Shown in pieces: positions 1 through 7,513 of a stretch of 11,334 nucleotides of DNA. The notes under the pieces were generated by a model. That model searched no databases and was not told where the DNA came from. It worked only from the letters and a program-made list of their open reading frames with translations. The position numbers and the translations under genes were made by a program. The stretch is taken from the NCBI GenBank assembly GCA_945836785.1, contig CAMAMD010000035.1, forward strand, positions 1-11,334. Reading direction: 5' to 3'. The stretch comes from an uncultured Clostridium sp. (GTDB taxonomy: Bacteria > Bacillota_A > Clostridia > Lachnospirales > Lachnospiraceae). How positions within the stretch are numbered: position 1 is the first letter of the stretch; every line of letters begins with the position of its first letter.

Positions 1-11
1 ATATTTTCTAA

Positions 12-40
12 TTATATTTTTTTATTTAGTTGTCATACTA
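12..40 (+). promoter_or_regulatory. candidate sigma-G promoter of the spoVA operon
   Basis: CATACTA at 34-40 matches the forespore sigma-G -10 pattern CATnnTA. TTATA at 12-16 matches four of five positions of the -35 pattern GHATR, with 17 bases between them. The start codon of the first spoVA gene lies 28 bases downstream. In Bacillus subtilis the spoVA operon is known to be transcribed by sigma-G, which makes this reading sensible. The surrounding DNA is very A+T rich, so a chance match is possible, and the rest of the upstream region lies outside the window. Confidence 0.5.
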
Positions 41-68
41 ATAAAAACGAAAAAAGGATGAAGAAGCT

Positions 69-710
69 ATGGAACCCACAACATTATATATTGCGCTGGA
101 ACAAAGCACCATGGTTGCATCACGCAAAGTTCATATCGGTGATATCGCAACCATTTTCTGCATAAACCAGGATATCAGCTATCAGGTTAAAAACACGGAG
201 ATTTTCGTTTTTCCAAATACGGAACAGGATCAAGCTGTCGTATCTGTCATGAAGCTGATTGAACTGATTAACACAGCATTTAAACCTGTCTCCGTAGAAA
301 GCATTGGAAGTCCCGAAACCATTGTATATTATAGGAACTTATCTTCCATGCATAAGCTGAACGGAAAAGTGAAAGCCGTTCTTCTCATGGTGTTGGCATT
401 TTTCGGAACAGCCTACTCTATCATGTCCTACAATGGTGACGTTGGTGCAATCGATCTTCTGAAAAACCTGTACGAACTTTTTACAGGGAAAACCGGTACA
501 GAAGGCGATATAGGACTATCTTTCGGCATCATCGCCTACTCCCTCGGACTTGCCATCGGTATGATTGTATTTTTCAATCATGGTATCAATAAAAAAGATA
601 TAGATGATCCGACTCCCCTGCAGGTACAGATGCGTCTCTATGAAGAGGACGTAAACAAAGCGATTATCGTAAACAGCGAAAGGAAAAACCAGACCATTGA
701 CGTTAATTAA
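69..710 (+). CDS. spoVAA: stage V sporulation protein AA (SpoVAA)
   Basis: First gene of a five-gene spoVA operon. SpoVA proteins form the inner-membrane channel that moves calcium-dipicolinic acid into the developing spore and out again during germination. The 213-residue product has a soluble N-terminal domain of about 95 residues, then a hydrophobic segment at about 101-120, a short loop, and a second one at about 148-170, followed by a charged C-terminal tail. This layout and length fit the SpoVAA family. The start ATG is preceded by AAAGGATG, a moderate ribosome binding site. Identification rests on protein character plus the unmistakable gene order AA-AB-AC-AD-AE. The precise biochemical role of SpoVAA within the channel is not well settled in the literature. 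Confidence 0.93.
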   Translation: MEPTTLYIALEQSTMVASRKVHIGDIATIFCINQDISYQVKNTEIFVFPNTEQDQAVVSVMKLIELINTAFKPVSVESIGSPETIVYYRNLSSMHKLNGKVKAVLLMVLAFFGTAYSIMSYNGDVGAIDLLKNLYELFTGKTGTEGDIGLSFGIIAYSLGLAIGMIVFFNHGINKKDIDDPTPLQVQMRLYEEDVNKAIIVNSERKNQTIDVN

Positions 711-1116
711 AACAGGTATCTACGCCATATTTTGCGGATTTGCCGGGGGAGCCATATCCGCAGGTTATGTCGCTTTTATCACACTGCTTGGTGTATTTGA
801 AAAGCTTGCCGAAAAGTACAAGGCATACAAACACGGAAGGCTGATTGAAACCATGATTATCATCGGTGTAACACTGGGGAATCTTGTATATCTGTTCCAA
901 TGGAAACTCCATCTTGGTCTTCCCGGTTTATTTATCTTCAATTTATTTGGTGGGATATTCACAGGCTGTCTTGCCGGAGCTCTTGCCGAAACCTTAAAAG
1001 TATTCCCGATTTTATCCAGGCGATTTAAAGTGCGGGATTATCTGCCTTATGTACTTGTTGCGGCTGCCATTGGCAAGGCTCTTGGATGTGCATGGCAACT
1101 GCTTTATTTTCCGTAA
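697..1116 (+). CDS. spoVAB: stage V sporulation protein AB (SpoVAB)
   Basis: Small integral membrane protein of 139 residues with about four hydrophobic segments (roughly 5-33, 49-68, 73-97 and 115-137), as expected for SpoVAB. It is part of the SpoVA DPA channel of the spore inner membrane. The best start is a TTG at 697, which overlaps the end of spoVAA by 14 bases. It lies behind AAAGGAAA at about 680-687, and no ATG in frame would keep the first membrane segment. The overlap and rare start codon suggest translational coupling to spoVAA. The N-terminal run of Gly, Ala and hydrophobic residues resembles known SpoVAB. No sign of damage. Confidence 0.92.
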   Translation: MTLIKTGIYAIFCGFAGGAISAGYVAFITLLGVFEKLAEKYKAYKHGRLIETMIIIGVTLGNLVYLFQWKLHLGLPGLFIFNLFGGIFTGCLAGALAETLKVFPILSRRFKVRDYLPYVLVAAAIGKALGCAWQLLYFP

Positions 1117-1146
1117 ATATAAACATTATGAAAGGATGAAACGAAC

Positions 1147-1608
1147 ATGAAAGTAAAACAAAATGACGAAGCGTATAACAAATATGTCGACGCCGTCACC
1201 CCAAAGCACAACAGTTTCAAAAACTGTGTCAATGCTTTCTGGGTAGGTGGCGTGATCTGCACCATCGGACAGGGTATCAACGATCTGATGATATCCCAGT
1301 TTCATTGCAATAAAGATGATGCTGCAAGCTGGACGTCCATGTTTCTTGTACTATTAAGTGTCCTGCTGACAGGCTTTAACCTCTACAAAAAGATAGCAAA
1401 GTATGGAGGTGCCGGTGCATTGGTTCCCATCACAGGCTTTGCAAACTCTGTGGCCGCCCCGACCATTGAATACCAGAAAGAGGGGGAGGTGTTCGGCAAG
1501 GGTGTAAAGGTATTTACCATTGCCGGTCCGGTTATTCTTTTTGGAATCTTCACAAGCTGGGTTCTGGGTGTCATATACTGGATACTAAAACTGTCAGGAA
1601 TACTATAA
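1147..1608 (+). CDS. spoVAC: stage V sporulation protein AC (SpoVAC)
   Basis: A 153-residue membrane protein of the SpoVAC/SpoVAE family. Hydrophobic segments lie at about 29-47, 64-82 and 120-147, and the family signature GGAGALVPITGF at about residues 89-100 is nearly identical to AGAGASVPLTGF in the last gene of this operon. SpoVAC from B. subtilis has been shown to act as a mechanosensitive channel, so this is the likely pore-forming subunit for DPA. The start ATG follows AAAGGATG. The gap to spoVAB is only 30 bases and the gap to spoVAD is 12, which fits one transcript. Length is normal for the family. Confidence 0.96.
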   Translation: MKVKQNDEAYNKYVDAVTPKHNSFKNCVNAFWVGGVICTIGQGINDLMISQFHCNKDDAASWTSMFLVLLSVLLTGFNLYKKIAKYGGAGALVPITGFANSVAAPTIEYQKEGEVFGKGVKVFTIAGPVILFGIFTSWVLGVIYWILKLSGIL

Positions 1609-1620
1609 GGAGGTACACAT

Positions 1621-2655
1621 ATGAAACAGCAGTCAATCGGAAAACAGACTATACAATTTGAGCATCCACCCATCATCTTAAGCCACGCCTCTGTCGTAGG
1701 TGAAATGGAGGGGCAGGGTCCTCTTGCACCATTCTTTGACCAGATAGAAAATGATCCTACCTTCGGACAGGACTCCTGGGAGGAAGGCGAATCTGAAATG
1801 GTACGGCGTGCCTGCCAGACAGCTATATCAAAATCCGGTATCTCCAAAACCGATATCAGATATATATTCGGCGGTGATCTTCTCGGTCAACTGATTGGTA
1901 CTACCTTTGGTTTAAAAGATTTCGACATTCCGGTATTCGGCCTGTACGGGGCATGCTCCACCTGCGGAGAATCTCTTTCTCTCGCTGCCATGACAGTTGC
2001 CGCAGGTTATGCGACCAATGTGCTTGCAGTCACAAGCAGCCATTATGGCAGTGCCGAAAAGCAGTTCCGTTTTCCTTTGGAATACGGCAATCAGCGTCCT
2101 TTAAGTGCCACATGGACAGTAACGGGAAGCGGTGCATTTATTGTCTCTGCCACAAACACAGAGCAGCCTATGAAACAATACCCTCACATTACCGCTGTCA
2201 CCACAGGAAAAATCGTCGACTACGGCGTACGGGACAACATGAACATGGGGGCCTGTATGGCTCCGGCGGCAGCAGATGTGATATACCAATGTCTCACTGA
2301 TCTCAATATGAAACCAACACAATTTGATAAGATTATAACCGGAGATCTCGGTAAAGTGGGCAGCGAGATTTTAATTAAACTTCTTCTCGACAACGGTTAT
2401 GATATCAGCAAACAGCATATGGATTGTGGCGTAGAAATATACGACAACGAAAAACAGGATACCCACAGTGGCGGAAGTGGCTGTGGCTGTTCGGCAGTCA
2501 CACTTGCCGGATATATTTTGCACCAGATGGCAACGCATGTGTGGAAACGTATTTTATTTGTTCCAACGGGAGCACTTCTATCTACGGTAAGTTTTAATGA
2601 GGGACAAACGATTCCGGGTACGGCCCACGCCCTCATCATTGAACAACAATCATAA
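1621..2655 (+). CDS. spoVAD: stage V sporulation protein AD (SpoVAD), DPA-binding thiolase-fold protein
   Basis: A 344-residue protein with the fold of beta-ketoacyl synthases and thiolases. SpoVAD is known to bind dipicolinic acid directly and to dock on the SpoVA channel on the spore inner membrane. The thiolase-like nucleophile region is visible as GACSTCGESLS at residues 110-120 (Cys112 and Cys115). A Gly-rich GGSGCGCSA loop near 284-292 corresponds to the C-terminal active-site region. There are no membrane segments, as expected for a peripheral subunit. A strong AAGGAGG lies just upstream of the ATG and overlaps the end of spoVAC. Length is close to the Bacillus protein of about 338 residues. 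Intact, with no odd features. Confidence 0.97.
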   Translation: MKQQSIGKQTIQFEHPPIILSHASVVGEMEGQGPLAPFFDQIENDPTFGQDSWEEGESEMVRRACQTAISKSGISKTDIRYIFGGDLLGQLIGTTFGLKDFDIPVFGLYGACSTCGESLSLAAMTVAAGYATNVLAVTSSHYGSAEKQFRFPLEYGNQRPLSATWTVTGSGAFIVSATNTEQPMKQYPHITAVTTGKIVDYGVRDNMNMGACMAPAAADVIYQCLTDLNMKPTQFDKIITGDLGKVGSEILIKLLLDNGYDISKQHMDCGVEIYDNEKQDTHSGGSGCGCSAVTLAGYILHQMATHVWKRILFVPTGALLSTVSFNEGQTIPGTAHALIIEQQS

Positions 2656-2669
2656 GGAGGAATAGAAAA

Positions 2670-3029
2670 ATGGATTATATCAAAGCCTTTATAATCGGCG
2701 GAATCATCTGTGTGTTGGCTCAGATTTTGATGGATACAACCAAGCTTATGCCCGGCAGAGTCATGGTTATTCTGGTCTGCATCGGAGCAATTCTCGGTGC
2801 TGTCGGCGTATACGAACCTTTTTTGGAATACGCAGGTGCCGGAGCCTCTGTTCCACTCACCGGTTTCGGATATAACCTCTGGAAAGGAATCCGGGAAACG
2901 GTTGATGCAGACGGCTTTATCGGACTGTTCCGCGGAGGCTTTAAGATGGCCGCTGTCGGTACATCGGCCGCCCTTATCTTCTCTTATCTGGCATCCCTTA
3001 TTTTTAAGCCGAAAATGACCAAAAACTAG
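2670..3029 (+). CDS. spoVAE: stage V sporulation protein AE (SpoVAEb type)
   Basis: A 119-residue membrane protein, paralogous to SpoVAC, with hydrophobic segments at about 4-22, 31-48 and 92-111 and the shared signature AGAGASVPLTGF at about 55-66. It corresponds to the short SpoVAEb protein of Bacillus, a subunit of the DPA channel. Start ATG follows AAGGAGG with a 10-base spacing. It is the last gene of the operon: a hairpin terminator starts 31 bases after the stop. The Bacillus genes spoVAEa and spoVAF do not follow, so this is the shorter version of the operon. Confidence 0.95.
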   Translation: MDYIKAFIIGGIICVLAQILMDTTKLMPGRVMVILVCIGAILGAVGVYEPFLEYAGAGASVPLTGFGYNLWKGIRETVDADGFIGLFRGGFKMAAVGTSAALIFSYLASLIFKPKMTKN

Positions 3030-3060
3030 TCGCCAAGTAGCTACTTTTTATATAGATAAA

Positions 3061-3089
3061 GGAGCCGTTATCCCTGTGATAATGGCTCC
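3061..3089. terminator. intrinsic terminator between convergent spoVAE and PBP genes
   Basis: Twelve-base-pair stem GGAGCCGTTATC (3061-3072) with GATAATGGCTCC (3078-3089), one G-U pair and a 5-base loop CCTGT. On the plus strand it is followed by a T-rich stretch (TGTTATTTACTATCTATTTT). Read on the minus strand it is followed by TTTATCTATAT. It therefore probably stops transcription from both sides. The T-tracts are interrupted, so efficiency cannot be judged. Confidence 0.85.
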
Positions 3090-3128
3090 TGTTATTTACT
3101 ATCTATTTTAATTCATGTCTATACGACA

Positions 3129-5972
3129 TCATGGCACCGCCGGATCTGTCGGAGGTTGTGCAGTGGTAGGCTCCGGCTGCGGTGTCTGCGTTGTCTGCGT
3201 TGTACTAGGCGGTTGCGGCGTTCCACCTCCCGAGGCGACAAAGCTTGCTGATATCGTCGCATCTCCCTGAACATTTGAGAATGTATAGCTGGTCACAGCT
3301 CCTACACTCACGCCGTTTACAAGGACATCGCTGATTGCATAGCCCGTTGCAGGTGTGATATAGAATGTCACAGTTGCTCCCGCATCTACCGTCTGTGTTC
3401 CTGTAATGGTACCGCCTGGGCCGGCACTGGAGGTGATGGTAAATCCGGTGTCTTCAGGATGGAGTGTACATATATCCTCCGTATATGCAAGATCCTCCGG
3501 TGCATCAGCAAACGACTTCTCTCCTGTCTCCTCGTCAACTTCCACTACGAAAGTCTGTCTGTTCGGACATTTGCTTGTCGCAACCATCTTGGAATCCATA
3601 CAAATCTCCACAGTTTCATGTCCTGTACAGGTTCCACCCGGGTTAAAGTCAGTCGCACAATAATCTGTAAAAGTCGGACATCCCTCAATCGGAATCTTGC
3701 CGGTAATCTGGCAAAGTGTAATACTTGTAATACCTGCCGGGCGTTCAAAGTCAACAGACGGATCCTGCCCTTCCATAACGGCAATCTGATCCATGATATC
3801 ACGCCACATATACTTGTGGGTATTGCTGCCTCCCATATTGACATTCGAATCATAACCCATCCAGATTGATGCGGTATAATATGGTGTCATACCACAGAAC
3901 CATAAATCATACTGACTTGATGTAGTACCGGTCTTACCTGCACAGACAATACCCGACTGCATCCTTGCCGGTGTACCTGTTCCGCTTGTCACAACAGATT
4001 TCATGGCTTCAATTAACTGAAAAGCCGTTGTATCCTTAATAACACGATGTGTTGTCGGCGTGGTATTATCAATTACAACATTTCCGTCATGGTCAATAAC
4101 CTTTGTATAAAATACCGGTTTCGTATATACACCACCATTTGCAATACATGCATATGCACCGGTCATCTCATATGTTGTAACACCCTCTGTCAGACCACCC
4201 AGTGCTGCCGACTGCGTCTTGTCAGTCAATATGATTCCATCCGGTCCCGGCTCATTATCATATAAATGCTTGAAGCCAAGATCTATGAGATAATCATATG
4301 CAACCTCCGGTGTTACTTTCGTAATTGCCTTGACAGCCAATATATTCATGGAATTTTGTATTGCAGTTCTAACGGAACAATTTCCTTTATAAACACCATT
4401 CCAGTTTCTAAGAGGAGAACCATTCGCATAGGTTGTAGGTTCATCCTTAAACGGTGTTGCCAGGCATCCCAATCCCGTGTCAATCAGTGGCAAATATGCT
4501 GCTACAATCTTAAATGTAGATCCCGGCTGTCTCGGCGAATCAGTCGCTCGATTAAGTCCTCTGTTAACTACTTTGTCTCCGCGTCCACCCACAATGGCCT
4601 TAACATAGCCTGTCTTTTGATCCATGATGGTAAAAGAAAACTGCGGCTGCGGTGACACGACAAAAGTTTCTGCCAGATAAGTATATCCCGTCTGATCCAG
4701 CATTGCCTCCTTGAACTGATCTGCAGCAGCTCTCGCGGCATCCTGATTTGCATATATCTCATTATACTTTGTATTTCCTGTCAACGATCTGTAATAACTA
4801 AGCAAATCTCCCGTATGATAATTATGCTCCTCTTTATATTCATCCACCAGTGTCAGATCGTAAGACAAACCAACCTTATCCGTTGATACAAGGTAGGACG
4901 GATCATTAATGACATTGTCACAAATGTCCTGAATTGCTTTATCCTGTGCAGAATAGATGGAATATCCGCCTGTATAAATCATGGTTGACGCCTCTTTAGA
5001 GGTACAGCCATACATATCCATAAAATCATGTGTAAGCTGATTTAAAATCGCATCCTGATAATAAGTATTAACCTTTTCATTTGCATTCTGTATCTCGTTT
5101 TGTTCTGCAATCCGCGCGTAAACATCATCTGCACAGGCAGCATCATACTGAGCCTGCGTAATGTAATCCTGCTCCAGCATCTTATTAAGCACCATCTCCC
5201 GTCTCACGGAGCTTTCCTCTGGGTAGAGCACCGGATCATACTGCACCGGATTCTGTGGGATACCCGCAATCGCAGCAATCTCAGATATTGTCAACTCATC
5301 CAGCTGTTTATTAAAGTATCTCTCCGACGCTGCCTGTATTCCGTACGTACCACGACCGAGATTGATTGTATTCAGATAATACTCTACAATCTCCTCTTTT
5401 GTGTACTTTTTCTCCAACTCAAGTGCAAGATACTGCTCCTGTATCTTTCGTTCAAGCTTATCCATGAATGTAGTTTCATTCATACCGACATTGAACACCT
5501 GGTTCTTGATAAGCTGCTGTGTCAACGTACTCGCACCTTCATCAAACTTACCGGATGCGATACCCTTGATACCGGCTCTCAAGATACCTTTAATATCAAT
5601 TCCATTATGGGACCAGAATCGTTCATCCTCAATGGCAACAAAGGCATTCACAACATCCTCCGGTATCTCATCATAATATACATACTCTCTGTTTGAACCA
5701 TCCGTGGAAAGCTCTTTTTCCTGATTTCCGTCCGCATCATAAATAATGGATTTAAAACCTTTTGGTACGATATTAATCTGATTCACATCCGGTGCATTAT
5801 CCAAAATACCTTTCATCATACCAAACGCCGCACCGGCACCGGCAATAATCACCACAACAATCATCACAAGGATTATTTTAAATATGTTTACTAATATCTT
5901 ACGCTTATTTCTCTGTGCTTTGGAAACGAGTTTTTTCTGTTTTTTTATCGTCTCCTGCTTTGCATAGCCCAT
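3129..5972 (-). CDS. class A penicillin-binding protein 1A, with C-terminal repeat domain
   Basis: Bifunctional peptidoglycan synthase of the PBP1A type: it polymerises lipid II into glycan strands and cross-links the peptides outside the membrane. A Lys/Arg-rich cytoplasmic tail is followed by one membrane anchor at about residues 28-53. The GT51 glycosyltransferase shows EDERFWSHNGID (115-126), GASTLTQQ (146-153), RKIQE (175-179) and KEEIVEYYLN (192-201). The transpeptidase has STFK (485-488, nucleophile Ser485), SMN (541-543) and KTGTT (680-684), so all catalytic motifs are present. A Cys-containing region (seven Cys, 754-835) follows, as in many clostridial PBP1A proteins. Then comes a single beta-type repeat domain at about 842-913, of the kind found in surface proteins (bacterial repeat or Flg_new-like), and a Pro/Thr/Gln tail (918-947). 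Start ATG is preceded by AAGGAGG. Monocistronic, divergent from the FIST gene. Confidence 0.95.
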   Translation of the reverse strand: MGYAKQETIKKQKKLVSKAQRNKRKILVNIFKIILVMIVVVIIAGAGAAFGMMKGILDNAPDVNQINIVPKGFKSIIYDADGNQEKELSTDGSNREYVYYDEIPEDVVNAFVAIEDERFWSHNGIDIKGILRAGIKGIASGKFDEGASTLTQQLIKNQVFNVGMNETTFMDKLERKIQEQYLALELEKKYTKEEIVEYYLNTINLGRGTYGIQAASERYFNKQLDELTISEIAAIAGIPQNPVQYDPVLYPEESSVRREMVLNKMLEQDYITQAQYDAACADDVYARIAEQNEIQNANEKVNTYYQDAILNQLTHDFMDMYGCTSKEASTMIYTGGYSIYSAQDKAIQDICDNVINDPSYLVSTDKVGLSYDLTLVDEYKEEHNYHTGDLLSYYRSLTGNTKYNEIYANQDAARAAADQFKEAMLDQTGYTYLAETFVVSPQPQFSFTIMDQKTGYVKAIVGGRGDKVVNRGLNRATDSPRQPGSTFKIVAAYLPLIDTGLGCLATPFKDEPTTYANGSPLRNWNGVYKGNCSVRTAIQNSMNILAVKAITKVTPEVAYDYLIDLGFKHLYDNEPGPDGIILTDKTQSAALGGLTEGVTTYEMTGAYACIANGGVYTKPVFYTKVIDHDGNVVIDNTTPTTHRVIKDTTAFQLIEAMKSVVTSGTGTPARMQSGIVCAGKTGTTSSQYDLWFCGMTPYYTASIWMGYDSNVNMGGSNTHKYMWRDIMDQIAVMEGQDPSVDFERPAGITSITLCQITGKIPIEGCPTFTDYCATDFNPGGTCTGHETVEICMDSKMVATSKCPNRQTFVVEVDEETGEKSFADAPEDLAYTEDICTLHPEDTGFTITSSAGPGGTITGTQTVDAGATVTFYITPATGYAISDVLVNGVSVGAVTSYTFSNVQGDATISASFVASGGGTPQPPSTTQTTQTPQPEPTTAQPPTDPAVP

Positions 5973-6042
5973 GAAGCTGCCTCCTTATTTATCCGTAATA
6001 TTTTCATCATCACGAACACTCTTTATAATTTGCAAAAACCAT

Positions 6043-6178
6043 ATACCAAATTATTCATCATTATATCAAAATCATCTGTCAAATACAAGTTATAATACAG
6101 ACGATATCATAATCTTATGAAAAAACTGTTAAATATTTGTATTTTTTTATTTTTGACGCTCCCATACCAAACTATTCA
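6043..6178. repeat. 15-bp direct repeat in the divergent intergenic region
   Basis: ATACCAAATTATTCA (6043-6057) and ATACCAAACTATTCA (6164-6178) agree at 14 of 15 positions and lie 121 bases apart. The first overlaps the expected transcription start of the PBP gene. They could be binding sites for an unknown regulator, or a chance match in A+T-rich DNA. Confidence 0.45.
6060..6088 (-). promoter_or_regulatory. sigma-A type promoter of the PBP gene
   Basis: On the minus strand TTGTAT (6088-6083) is followed after exactly 17 bases by a perfect TATAAT (6065-6060). Transcription would start near 6053, giving a leader of about 80 bases before the ATG at 5972. A TTGACA also lies just downstream of the -35 box, but only 11 bases from the -10 box, too close to act as its partner. 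Confidence 0.65.
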
Positions 6179-6210
6179 AAAAGAATATATATCATTTTCT
6201 AAAAAAACGT

Positions 6211-6382
6211 GATATAATGAGCATTGCATAGGCTTGCGCTTGCGGAAGCCTGTATAATGCGAAAACAACATGGAGCCGCCAGGCGACATGATATAATGAG
6301 CATTGCATAGGCTTGCGCTTGCGGAAGCCTGTATAATGCGAAAACAACATGGAGCCGCCAGGCGACATGATATAATGAGCAT
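6211..6382. repeat. 79-bp perfect tandem duplication plus 14-bp partial third copy
   Basis: Copies at 6211-6289 and 6290-6368 appear identical base for base, and a third start GATATAATGAGCAT fills 6369-6382 before the sequence diverges. Each copy holds a hairpin: GCATTGCATAGGCTT (6221-6235; 6300-6314) pairs with AAGCCTGTATAATGC (6246-6260; 6325-6339) around a 10-base loop, with one mismatch and two G-T pairs. Each copy also has a short CGCC/GGCG motif near its end. The period is not a multiple of three, and there is no convincing reading frame in it. The perfect identity suggests a recent duplication. Confidence 0.95.
6368..6376 (+). promoter_or_regulatory. extended -10 promoter of the FIST-MCP operon (third of three equal boxes)
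   Basis: TGATATAAT matches the extended -10 consensus TGnTATAAT exactly. The same nine bases occur at 6210-6218 and 6289-6297, because the 79-bp repeat begins inside the box. No good -35 hexamer lies 16-18 bases upstream of any of them, which is tolerated by extended -10 promoters. Starts would fall near 6225, 6304 and 6383; the last gives a leader of about 29 bases with AAGGAGG in it. Confidence 0.6.
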
Positions 6383-6411
6383 AGATAACATACCAAGGAG
6401 GATTTACATAT

Positions 6412-7500
6412 ATGCGGGGATTTGTCGGCATTGGACACGCTGAAAACATTGAAGAAGCTGTCAACGAAGCAACAGCAGGCTTAAAAAACGCAGATTTATT
6501 AGTATTACTTGCACCATTTGATGCAGCCGAGCAGGCTGCTGATTTACTGTCGCAAAAATATCCGGCAGTTCCGATGATTGGAACATGCGGCAATTCTGTC
6601 GGAAAGTCCGATATAGAGGACAGGCAGATTGTGGTAGTCGGTTTCGCAGGTGTGACCGTCTCCTGCGGTTTGATCAAAGACATTCGGACTGCTCCAGTCA
6701 TGTACGTCAAACAATTTGAAGATAACTTAAAGAGCATTGATGCATCTTCCGCCAACACTATATGTATGGAATTTCTTACCGGTGCCGAAGATAAGCTTCT
6801 GTCCACACTCGGTTCTGTATTGAACCGATATGATATTCCTTTAGCCGGCGGTTCTTCCTATGGCGTTCCTCTGGGAGAAAAACACATCGTTATCTATAAC
6901 GGTAAAGTATACTCTCGTAGCTGCGTATATGCTTTCATCAAAAATAACGCAGGGAAAATCAAGCTGTTCCGTGAAAATATATACGAAAAAATGAATAAGC
7001 GTCCGCATTATGCCACACTTGTCGATGTAAACACCAAAAGTCTGTTTCAACTGGATGGTACGCCAGCCTACGAAGTATATTCGGAAGAAACCGGATGCGA
7101 CAAAGATAATATTGTCTCCAACATGCCCAAGAATCCTCTCGGGCGTGCTTTAGGTGATGATATATATATAAGTGCGACACAATCTCTGGATATGAACGGG
7201 GTTATGTTCAACGGAAAATCACTCTACGAAAATGACAGCGTTTATATCATGCAGCTTGGCGATTATCAACAGATTCACAAAGAAATGCTGGATACTATCA
7301 AAGCATCCACAAACCGGATATCCTTTATCTTTGCGTTTGATTGTGTAAACAGACTCCGGCTTTTCGCAGAAAATGATTATCTGTCCGATTATATTGATTC
7401 CATGTCATGTCTTGGCAACTATGCCGCACTGATCAGCAACGGACAACAATACAATAACCAGCACTGCAACCAGACTCTTGTATGCGCTGTATTCGAATAA
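6412..7500 (+). CDS. FIST domain sensory protein (FIST-N and FIST-C)
   Basis: A 362-residue soluble protein recognised as a FIST-domain protein, a family proposed to bind small ligands, perhaps amino acids, and to feed signal transduction. The N-terminal part (about 20-200) carries the FIST-N pattern, including an LLAPFD segment, PMIGTCGNSVG (about 54-64) and LAGGSSYG (about 144-151). The C-terminal part (about 215-355) carries FIST-C, ending in the characteristic SCLGNYAALISNGQQYNNQH region before the last beta strand. There is no signal peptide or membrane segment, so it should act in the cytoplasm. Start ATG follows AAGGAGG with good spacing. The next gene, a soluble MCP-type transducer, begins 13 bases after its stop, which implies a sensor and transducer pair. 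The ligand cannot be read from the sequence. Confidence 0.85.
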   Translation: MRGFVGIGHAENIEEAVNEATAGLKNADLLVLLAPFDAAEQAADLLSQKYPAVPMIGTCGNSVGKSDIEDRQIVVVGFAGVTVSCGLIKDIRTAPVMYVKQFEDNLKSIDASSANTICMEFLTGAEDKLLSTLGSVLNRYDIPLAGGSSYGVPLGEKHIVIYNGKVYSRSCVYAFIKNNAGKIKLFRENIYEKMNKRPHYATLVDVNTKSLFQLDGTPAYEVYSEETGCDKDNIVSNMPKNPLGRALGDDIYISATQSLDMNGVMFNGKSLYENDSVYIMQLGDYQQIHKEMLDTIKASTNRISFIFAFDCVNRLRLFAENDYLSDYIDSMSCLGNYAALISNGQQYNNQHCNQTLVCAVFE

Positions 7501-7513
7501 ACAGGAGGTTTTT

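Noticed and set aside
1383..1847. A 154-codon minus-strand frame across spoVAC and spoVAD
   Set aside because: Antisense to two clearly identified genes, without a ribosome binding site or recognisable product.
3035..3046. AAGTAGCTACTT followed by T residues as a second terminator
   Set aside because: The palindrome has no room for a loop; only four base pairs could form, so it is unlikely to terminate transcription.
3459..5696. Long plus-strand frames of 129-198 codons opposite the PBP gene
   Set aside because: They are antisense shadows of a gene with all catalytic motifs in frame, and their products look random and Cys/Arg/Ile rich.
6211..6382. CRISPR array or riboswitch in the 79-bp repeats
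   Set aside because: There are only two full copies with no unique spacers between them, no cas genes, and no aptamer pattern that I recognise.
6176..6806. Several overlapping minus-strand reading frames across the 79-bp repeats, with internally repeated peptide
   Set aside because: The repeat length is not a multiple of three and the same peptide appears in shifted frames. The frames have no ribosome binding sites and run antisense into the FIST gene.
7478..7513. Upstream ATG extending the MCP protein by 12 residues
   Set aside because: It overlaps the FIST gene, has no ribosome binding site, and the AGGAGG at 7503-7508 serves the ATG at 7514.
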